This document shows positions 31,811 through 37,341 of a stretch of 37,341 nucleotides of DNA, in pieces. Position 1 is the stretch's first letter. Every line of letters starts with the position of its first letter. The DNA lies in assembly GCA_016784175.1 (NCBI GenBank), contig JADHVC010000009.1, positions 1 to 37,341 on the forward strand. The letters run 5' to 3'. This DNA is from Patescibacteria group bacterium (GTDB lineage: Bacteria > Patescibacteriota > Patescibacteriia > Patescibacteriales > BS150m-G62). Below the pieces are notes generated by a model, which saw only the letters and a list, made by a program, of their open reading frames with translations, searched no databases and had not been told where the DNA came from. Position numbers and translations under genes: made by a program.

Positions 31811-34651
31811 CTATTTAGATAGCATCACAGCCCAATACTTATCACTGTCTATTTTTTCGTCGATATACCACCCTTTCTTATCTGTCGTAATGCCCTGTGG
31901 ATATCTCCACACAATTTTCATATCGTCCGGTAAAATTAACTTTGAACTAAATATACTTTCTTTGAACCCCGCTTGCTTTTGCAATAACAACGCATATGGC
32001 ATCAGATCTAATTGCTTCAATAATATTTTATCTTTTATAAACTCCAGGCCTTCTTCTTTTATTTCCTTTTGCACACGGATCTTAAATGGAAGTTGATACT
32101 TAAAGTTAATTACCTGAGTTTGCCCTGGGTCAAGCATAGTCCAATTAGCAAAGACCGTTTTACCAGATTCTTCATATACTCGAGTTCCACTGGGGTCATT
32201 CGTTATGGCAGCTTCCTCGGCCAACAAATTTGGATCACTCATCCATTCACTATCTGGTTCATCGAAATAACTATCGTCTGGCTTACTAAAGCCGTTTGCC
32301 TCTATTAAATAACTGCCCTTAGGTACATACACCCTAAGCCAATTTACATTCCGAACGCCAGTAAAAGAAACTCCTCTTTGCCCATTATGTTTTCGTGTAA
32401 TATTAACAGTATTAATAACGGTGCCGTCGGACATAACGTGAGCAATATGCTTCACTTCTTGATCAATAACTTTATCAGTTTTTTGGCCAGCGATATTTGT
32501 ATTAATAACAGATAAATAATCCCAAGATGTTTCTTTTATTCTACCATCCCAACCATATTTTTGCACGCTAGTTTGTAATTCCTTATCCTCGAAATAAAAC
32601 AAAATTTGTTTACTATTAAGTGACTTATTAACAGTACTAATTAAAGTTATCAATTTTTCCTGATTCAGTCTTTCTGGTATAACTTCTAAAATCCTCTTTG
32701 CTAGAATTCCGATAATTTTCTTTGGCTTATTAGCATCACTAACTAAATATTTTGGATTATTTTTGTTTGGCTGTTGCTCTACAATCTCTTGAATAGTCTG
32801 CCAAAAATTCTCACTTGTTAAAGTCAAATCGTATTCAGACAAACTAACTGGGCCAATTACTTTAAGTAAATTTTCAAAAAATGTTGGTGTGAATGAAACT
32901 ACACCATCAACAGAAGACCCACCGCTCTTCTCATAAAACCACATCATCTTCTTAGCTGATATTTGCCAATCGGGCCACCAGTTAGCATCCCAGAAATGCC
33001 AAAGCGGATTAACCAATCTTAGTGGCTCTGGAGCGCGAACTAAAACCCTCATGCCACCCTCTGTATCATAACTACCGCCAGAAGGAACTTCTAAGCTTTT
33101 GATTTTACCATTTCTAAAATCAATAAGCGCAAAGCTACCGATAAAGCCACCGCTTGCTCTTGCCTCTGCATTATTTTGAAAAACCAAAAGATACCGCTTA
33201 TCCTCTGTCATGCCCAAAAACTCATATAGACCCTTTGAGATACTTAAAAAACCATCAAGGGCCTGACTCATTATTAATAGCTTGTCCTTAGCGAGTTGAA
33301 ATTTTTCTTGATATTCATCTGGAAGAGTTTTTACATCAACTTTCTCTAAGTGAATACTTGCAATATCTGCTTCAAGACTTGCTTGAGTAGCATATTTATT
33401 AAAATTTTCTAATGCAGAATAAATGCTTTCATTCTTCTCGTTCTTAAGCAAATTTTCAACAGCCATATTTAAATTGTAAGCCATGTCCGATGCTGCTTGA
33501 CCTGCTGCAAGAATATTTCTACTTAATGAGGCCAACTTCAAATCACGAGTTGGGACGGTCCCAGCCAATGTAAACATAAAACCATTAATATCATCCAACT
33601 CTCTTTGTGCCTCGACAAAGTTATTGTTAGCAAGGGCTAAATTTTCACTCACTTGGTCAAAATCTTTACTTGCAGCTGCATTAGCCGCCTCAAAAAAACT
33701 ATCCATTGCTACTTTTGAAGAAGCAATAACTGTTTCTTTTTTATTCTCCAAGCCCAATTGCGTAAAATAAGCAAATATCTTAACAGGAAGAATTAAAACC
33801 AACAACAATAAACCAAAGTAAAATGCTTTCCTAAAACTACTTACTTCAGGATTTCTTTGAAAAACTTTTTTATTCAAAACTTTCACAGCCTTCACTGGCT
33901 TACTTTTTAAAACTACCTTACTTAATAAGACTGACTTACTTTTTAAAAGTCGCTCTTCTTTACTCGGTCTTGAACCCATCAATACTGCTTTTATTCTAGC
34001 TAATAAACTTACTTTCTCTTTTTTTGTTATGAACAAAAATATGGGCGAAATAACAGTGCCGATAATTCTATTCACAAAACTAACTTTCTTTACAGGCTTT
34101 AAAATGAAAATCATAAAAAACCAAATAAATCGCACAAAAAACAGAAAAGACCAGCCTATCATAAAGCTAGCTTTAAATAAAACTTTATATATCTTACTTA
34201 GAAACGCAAAAAATTTTGCAAACGCCTTAATAAAAATCAATCGCCTAAATTTATAAATAAATATAATCCGAAAAAACCTTACATCTCTTTTTGTTTTTAA
34301 AATAGCCTTTTCCTTTACGGCCACAATTCTTTTAACTTTTGGATGATTATTTACTGCCTCTATTTTTTTCTTTTTTGCTTGAACGAGCTTATCAACACAA
34401 CAACCTAAAAACTTTATAAACTCCTCTTTCGATCGAATTGTATTCCACGTACTTAAAATAGAAGACTTGCTAGCACCAATAAACTTTGTAATTTTTGGTA
34501 GTTCTTCTTCTTTTATAACATTTCTTAGATCCACTAAAAAATCAGAGTCGTATCTAGTACCACTGTTTACATTAACTTTTAATTCTATTTTCTTTTGTTT
34601 TTTAGGCACTTTATATAAACATTTTTTGTAATTTGTGCGCAATCTTGCCAC
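31811..34651 (-). CDS. DUF4012-family membrane protein
   Basis: A 946-residue protein of a family widespread in Patescibacteria and of unknown role. The N-terminal 270 residues are very basic with a hydrophobic stretch at about 158-185; a membrane segment lies at 277-298; then a helical region (about 310-440) and the DUF4012 core with FQNNAEARASGGFIGSFAL and WWPDWQISAKKMMWFYEKSGG. The family is often beside glycosyltransferases, so a role in building or modifying surface polymers is inferred. It starts with GTG at 34651, overlapping the glycosyltransferase by 67 nt; a GTG at 34609 would cut that to 25 nt. Neither start has a good Shine-Dalgarno. Confidence 0.85.
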   Translation of the reverse strand: MARLRTNYKKCLYKVPKKQKKIELKVNVNSGTRYDSDFLVDLRNVIKEEELPKITKFIGASKSSILSTWNTIRSKEEFIKFLGCCVDKLVQAKKKKIEAVNNHPKVKRIVAVKEKAILKTKRDVRFFRIIFIYKFRRLIFIKAFAKFFAFLSKIYKVLFKASFMIGWSFLFFVRFIWFFMIFILKPVKKVSFVNRIIGTVISPIFLFITKKEKVSLLARIKAVLMGSRPSKEERLLKSKSVLLSKVVLKSKPVKAVKVLNKKVFQRNPEVSSFRKAFYFGLLLLVLILPVKIFAYFTQLGLENKKETVIASSKVAMDSFFEAANAAASKDFDQVSENLALANNNFVEAQRELDDINGFMFTLAGTVPTRDLKLASLSRNILAAGQAASDMAYNLNMAVENLLKNEKNESIYSALENFNKYATQASLEADIASIHLEKVDVKTLPDEYQEKFQLAKDKLLIMSQALDGFLSISKGLYEFLGMTEDKRYLLVFQNNAEARASGGFIGSFALIDFRNGKIKSLEVPSGGSYDTEGGMRVLVRAPEPLRLVNPLWHFWDANWWPDWQISAKKMMWFYEKSGGSSVDGVVSFTPTFFENLLKVIGPVSLSEYDLTLTSENFWQTIQEIVEQQPNKNNPKYLVSDANKPKKIIGILAKRILEVIPERLNQEKLITLISTVNKSLNSKQILFYFEDKELQTSVQKYGWDGRIKETSWDYLSVINTNIAGQKTDKVIDQEVKHIAHVMSDGTVINTVNITRKHNGQRGVSFTGVRNVNWLRVYVPKGSYLIEANGFSKPDDSYFDEPDSEWMSDPNLLAEEAAITNDPSGTRVYEESGKTVFANWTMLDPGQTQVINFKYQLPFKIRVQKEIKEEGLEFIKDKILLKQLDLMPYALLLQKQAGFKESIFSSKLILPDDMKIVWRYPQGITTDKKGWYIDEKIDSDKYWAVMLSK

Positions 34652-35769
34652 GAATACTTTTGTACCTGCAATTTTCCTTTTCTTATTAGCTCACGACAAA
34701 CCTCTTTGTTATTAATTATTAGTTTTAGCTTTTCAAGTAAAGACTTATCATCGTTCGGATCAAAGTAGATAGCTGCATCCCCCAATACTTCTGGCATACT
34801 TCCCTTACAAGAAGATATAACCGGACATCCCCAGGCCATAGCTTCTAGCGGTGGTAAACCAAAGCCTTCATAAAAACTTGGAAAAACATAAGCTAGAGCA
34901 TTTCTATATAGCGCAATTAGGTGATGATCCTCCACAAACCCAGAGAAAATTACTCTGTCTTGAAGATTAAGCTTAGTTACATATTCTTTTACACGCCGGT
35001 AAAAATAGTCTTCTTTCCCAACTAATACTAAAACCACACCAGACTCTAACTGGTTAAAAACTCTTAGTAGGCCTTCTAAATTTTTATGCGGGTAAGCATT
35101 TCCAACATAAAGAAAATAAGGCTTACTTACATTATAACACAATAAAGCTTTTCTTTCCTTTTCATTGTCCTGCTCTAACTGTGAATAATTCCCATGACCC
35201 TTATAAAGATCCGCAACCCCCTCATAGCTAACAATTATTTTATCTGGACTAACTTTAAAATGACTAACTATATCATTCCTGGTAAACTCCGAAACTGCTA
35301 ATATAAGTTGCGCTCTAATTAATGCCGAACTAATAACCAGTCTATAACCTAAATTTTTAAATAAATACTTAAGTGGACCAAGCTTCGTCGCCCTAAGTGT
35401 TGGAAATTTTGTTAGTATTAAATCGTGAATAGTGACAATAAAATCAGCCGTACATATCAGCGGAACATTAAAGTGTGGAAAATGCATTAAGTCAATTTTT
35501 TCTTTATATATATAATACGGTAACTCGAATTGTTCACTAAAAGTATACCACCGAGACTTTATAATAATCTTTTTTATATTCGATTGTTTGAGCAAAAAAG
35601 ATTGATGATTTTCTGGGGATAAAAAAATAACATAGTTACAATCGTGCTCATTTTTCACAATTCTATCTATGATCTCCTGAGTATATCGACCTAAACCTTT
35701 TCCAATCGATCCATAAAATCGTGCGTCGATCCCTATTATTTTTTTATTCTTTTGACAATTAAAATTCAT
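34585..35769 (-). CDS. glycosyltransferase family 4 protein
   Basis: A 394-residue GT-B fold enzyme that transfers a sugar from a nucleotide-sugar to a surface glycan or lipid carrier. The acceptor-side loop KGLGRYTQE (about 24-32), the domain boundary YVGNAYPHKN (221-230) and the donor-binding E-x7-E motif in FYEGFGLPPLEA (300-311) are clear. Gene order with DUF4012 suggests a surface polysaccharide role. I chose the ATG at 35769 because the promoter's TATAAT (35780-35785) overlaps the upstream extension to a TTG at 35796; the resulting mRNA would be nearly leaderless. It is first in the operon with DUF4012, DUF11-like and tgt. The substrate cannot be told. Confidence 0.92.
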   Translation of the reverse strand: MNFNCQKNKKIIGIDARFYGSIGKGLGRYTQEIIDRIVKNEHDCNYVIFLSPENHQSFLLKQSNIKKIIIKSRWYTFSEQFELPYYIYKEKIDLMHFPHFNVPLICTADFIVTIHDLILTKFPTLRATKLGPLKYLFKNLGYRLVISSALIRAQLILAVSEFTRNDIVSHFKVSPDKIIVSYEGVADLYKGHGNYSQLEQDNEKERKALLCYNVSKPYFLYVGNAYPHKNLEGLLRVFNQLESGVVLVLVGKEDYFYRRVKEYVTKLNLQDRVIFSGFVEDHHLIALYRNALAYVFPSFYEGFGLPPLEAMAWGCPVISSCKGSMPEVLGDAAIYFDPNDDKSLLEKLKLIINNKEVCRELIRKGKLQVQKYSWQDCAQITKNVYIKCLKNKRK

Positions 35770-35779
35770 ATGATAATAT

Positions 35780-35807
35780 ATTATATCGACTTTCAAAATA
35801 CTGTTAA
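35780..35807 (-). promoter_or_regulatory. promoter of the glycosyltransferase operon
   Basis: Read on the - strand: TTAACA (35802-35807), 16-nt spacer and perfect TATAAT (35780-35785). The ATG lies 10 nt after the -10 box, so the transcript has a leader of about 0-4 nt. Confidence 0.8.
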
Positions 35808-35829
35808 TAACTTTACAGTCATAATAGAA

Positions 35830-35881
35830 CTATAATCAAAATTTAAAATAACCTCAAGGTAGTTTAAAATTTTGATTATAG
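35830..35881. repeat. long imperfect palindrome between divergent operons
   Basis: CTATAATCAAAATTT at 35830 pairs with AAATTTTGATTATAG ending at 35881, continuing with a one-base offset to the centre (ACCTCAAGGT). It sits between the leftward glycosyltransferase promoter and the rightward promoter at 35950. No T-run follows on either strand. It could be an operator or a small mobile hairpin; no flanking duplication was seen. Confidence 0.6.
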
Positions 35882-35949
35882 CTTTAAAAAAATGATTTGC
35901 TAATATTAGTGAATTTTTTGAACTTTGTAAGCTAATCTGGCTTAATCTG

Positions 35950-35978
35950 TTGACAAAATTTATAAAGTATGCATAAAT
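35950..35978 (+). promoter_or_regulatory. promoter of the secreted-protein gene
   Basis: Perfect TTGACA (35950-35955), then a 16- to 17-nt spacer and CATAAA or ATAAAT near 35972-35978, with TG just before. The start would lie near 35985, giving a leader of about 300 nt. Confidence 0.6.
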
Positions 35979-36000
35979 TAGATCAATATAAACATAGTCC

Positions 36001-36062
36001 TTGCTTCTTTAGAAAATGTTATTTTTTAATATCAGCAAAGATAGTATTTTCTAAGGAAGCAA
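36001..36062 (+). promoter_or_regulatory. 5' stem-loop of the secreted-protein leader
   Basis: TTGCTTCTTTAGAAAAT (from 36001) pairs with ATTTTCTAAGGAAGCAA (ending 36062), about 16 bp with a G-T wobble and a long loop. It lies at the very start of the predicted transcript and has no T-run, so it probably protects the 5' end or regulates. Confidence 0.55.
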
Positions 36063-36292
36063 GTTTGTTCCTTAAAAGTGAATAATAAGATCAGTTAGTT
36101 TTAATATAATTAAACACTAAGGGAGGGTAGGCAGACGACAACAAATTAATTAGCAAGGCATTGGTTCAACCAACCAAGAAGGAGAGAAGCATGAAAAATA
36201 AGAAAAATGCCCTTGGTCGGTGACACCAAAGGCTGAGCGGTAAAAAGTCGTCACACCAACAAAAAAAACCAACCCAAAGAGGAGTAGCAAAG
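36063..36292 (+). promoter_or_regulatory. long leader of the secreted-protein gene
   Basis: This leader contains TTGGTT/AACCAA (about 36160-36175), the leader-peptide frame (36191-36223), and a hairpin overlapping the leader stop (TTGGT/ACCAA, about 36213-36230). Purine-rich AAGGGAGG lies near 36118-36125 without an ATG after it. The GC content rises from 36120 onward, matching the gene that follows. Confidence 0.45.
36191..36223 (+). CDS. possible 10-residue leader peptide
   Basis: A short frame, MKNKKNALGR then TGA, with a perfect AAGGAG Shine-Dalgarno (36179-36184) six nt before the ATG. It ends inside a hairpin and 69 nt before the secreted-protein gene. The strong ribosome site in front of so short a frame suggests translational control, as in attenuation, but no amino acid is repeated in a telling way except Lys and Asn. 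It could also be a decayed gene start. Confidence 0.4.
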   Translation: MKNKKNALGR

Positions 36293-37201
36293 ATGGAACA
36301 TTATGATGCAAAACGCAGCCACGTCGGGCTAAAAGCCCTAGGAGTCATGGCAATAGCGGTTGCCATAGGAGTATTTGGACTGGCCGTTGCGGCCTATTCT
36401 GGGAAAGCCCAGGCAATCGGAGAAACGGCTCAAGCCCCACTGGAACAGACGCAACCGGTCAGCGCAGAGGATGAAGAGAAAAGACGTCTTAAAAAGGCAA
36501 TGAGTGTTGGATCAAGTCTCACTGCGCAAGCCTCAGGGCGCGTAGACGCTTTTTACGCAACCTTCCAGGACAAGGACCTAAGCGAAGCACTTATCGCAGC
36601 GATCGGCGTATTCCCAAGCAAGTTCGAACCAATCATGGAGAGCCGAATTAAAGCCATGAAGGCACAAATGTATGGACAGGTAGGCAAAAACACCTCTGAC
36701 ATTGAAGTCATTGTCCCAGAGGTCAAAGCCAACAAAGCTGTGACAACATCTTTTATCGGCATGGAATTGAACGATGCAAAAGTCGACCCAGCTTACCGGA
36801 AGCTTCTCGCCACTGCAATCCGAACGAGCGGTGAAGAGGGCATGACCGCCTTGAACTATACACACGAGAGCGGTAGAAATATACAAAAGAAAGCCTATGC
36901 GAATTTGTCCGCAAAAGTAAGCAAAAAAGCCGACAAAACCGCATTGGCCGAAGTGCAAGCTGTTGCAGCACGCAACAGTGCACTGTTTGGGCCATGCCAG
37001 TGGGCAGACCCCCTGACTGGAGAGCCGAAACCCGGCTGCAAAGTAGAATCATTTGTGCAGCACATGCCGGATCAGTTCATAGCAGGGACGTTCGCCGGGC
37101 AAAAATTGCCCACCGTAAACCTGCCAGACCCATGGAATAATACACCGAACAATGCACCAGCACCGGTCGCCAACCCCATAATGACCTTCACAACCAACTA
37201 A
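36293..37201 (+). CDS. secreted or membrane-anchored protein of unknown function (302 aa)
   Basis: I do not recognise this protein. Residues 12-35 form a hydrophobic segment followed by GKAQA (cleavage possible after residue 41), so it is exported. The mature part is largely helical and charged (DEEKRRLKKAMS, KANKAVTTS, KKAYANLSAKVSKKADK), with two Cys about 15 apart (GPCQWADP, PGCKV) that could form a disulfide, and a Pro/Asn-rich end (NTPNNAPAPVANP). The ATG has a GAGGAG Shine-Dalgarno. GC content (a sampled line is 45%) exceeds native genes. It is preceded by a 300-nt structured leader and followed by a strong terminator. Confidence 0.75.
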   Translation: MEHYDAKRSHVGLKALGVMAIAVAIGVFGLAVAAYSGKAQAIGETAQAPLEQTQPVSAEDEEKRRLKKAMSVGSSLTAQASGRVDAFYATFQDKDLSEALIAAIGVFPSKFEPIMESRIKAMKAQMYGQVGKNTSDIEVIVPEVKANKAVTTSFIGMELNDAKVDPAYRKLLATAIRTSGEEGMTALNYTHESGRNIQKKAYANLSAKVSKKADKTALAEVQAVAARNSALFGPCQWADPLTGEPKPGCKVESFVQHMPDQFIAGTFAGQKLPTVNLPDPWNNTPNNAPAPVANPIMTFTTN

Positions 37202-37224
37202 CGATCATTCACACCCAACAAGGC

Positions 37225-37253
37225 AGGGGAGGCATAGCCTCCCCTCATTTTTT
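37225..37253 (+). terminator. strong intrinsic terminator of the secreted-protein gene
   Basis: Perfect 9-bp GC-rich stem AGGGGAGGC (37225-37233) with GCCTCCCCT (37237-37245), an ATA loop and six T at 37248-37253. Confidence 0.9.
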
Positions 37254-37280
37254 ATCTTGTACTTTTGGAAGGTGAAAACG

Positions 37281-37341
37281 ATGAGAAACATGAGATATCT
37301 TATATTTGTTGGTATGGTAATATCAGCATTGGCACTCGCAG
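37281..37341 (+). CDS. start of an exported protein, cut by the window end
   Basis: Only the first 20 codons are present. They read MRNMRYLIFVGMVISALALA, a basic start and a hydrophobic run, that is, a signal peptide or membrane anchor. A GGAAGGTG Shine-Dalgarno lies 5-12 nt upstream. Like the two other exported-protein genes it has a clear ribosome site. Nothing can be said of its function. Confidence 0.6.
   Translation, partial: MRNMRYLIFVGMVISALALA

Noticed and set aside
35830-35881. Second MITE
   Set aside because: A strong palindrome but no flanking direct repeat and no similarity to the element at 10737-10925.
36578-37052. Two antisense frames (99 and 126 codons) within the 302-residue gene
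   Set aside because: The + frame has a signal peptide, Shine-Dalgarno and terminator; the antisense frames have none.
1-37341. Recoding of TGA as glycine, as in some Patescibacteria
   Set aside because: All recognised proteins are full length under the standard code, with no internal TGA at conserved Gly positions.
1-37341. CRISPR arrays, tRNA or rRNA genes
   Set aside because: No regularly spaced repeats and no convincing T-arm or rRNA motif were seen on either strand.

Overview
The window comes from a small-genome, AT-rich bacterium, most likely a member of the Candidate Phyla Radiation (Patescibacteria). Supporting signs are: a long ribosomal-protein operon with no rpmD (uL30) gene between rpsE and rplO; zinc-type S14; terminal extensions on several ribosomal proteins; an uncharacterised acidic gene between fusA and tuf; and a glycosyltransferase / DUF4012 / DUF11-like cluster of a kind common in these organisms. 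The class within the radiation cannot be fixed from the sequence alone. Most native genes have no visible Shine-Dalgarno sequence.

Layout. 1-1016: no convincing protein gene, but two + strand intrinsic terminators and a GC-richer, hairpin-dense stretch (661-948) that looks like a structured RNA ending in a U-run. 1017-6563: a Na+/Ca2+ exchanger, a cold-shock protein, a small gene behind an attenuator-like leader, a Cys-rich unknown, a winged-helix regulator, and divergently from it a large membrane protein with a degenerate PP2C-like domain and a beta-propeller. 6651-7913: rplJ-rplL with a leader that holds a terminator and a possible antiterminator. 7900-10705: an operon read leftwards, exchanger 2 - adk - map - ruvX. 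10729-10933: a 189-bp palindromic MITE flanked by an 8-bp direct repeat. 11019-27368: the leftward operon rpsL-rpsG-fusA-unknown-tuf-rpsJ-rplC-rplD-rplW-rplB-rpsS-rplV-rpsC-rplP-rpmC-rpsQ-rplN-rplX-rplE-rpsN-rpsH-rplF-rplR-rpsE-rplO-secY, closed by a terminator at 10973-10998. 27447-28624: a lipoprotein gene divergent from rpsL, with back-to-back promoters. 28651-35769: leftward operon glycosyltransferase - DUF4012 - DUF11-like membrane protein - tgt. 35786-37341: a structured leader with a 10-codon leader peptide, a secreted protein gene, a strong terminator and the start of another secreted-protein gene.

The ribosomal operon with secY, adk, map and rplJL is ordinary housekeeping. The surface-facing genes stand apart. 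The lipoprotein, the 302-residue secreted protein and the truncated last gene use more GC-rich codons and have clear Shine-Dalgarno sites, unlike the native genes, which suggests acquisition from elsewhere or, less likely, a chimeric assembly. Points most worth a second look are the MITE, the candidate RNA at 661-948, two leaders with mutually exclusive hairpins (2491-2580 and 7716-7880), the zinc-ligand-less Tgt, the S12 Pro-to-Gly change, the degenerate PP2C-propeller protein and the acidic Cys-cluster protein between fusA and tuf. No tRNA, rRNA or CRISPR array was seen.
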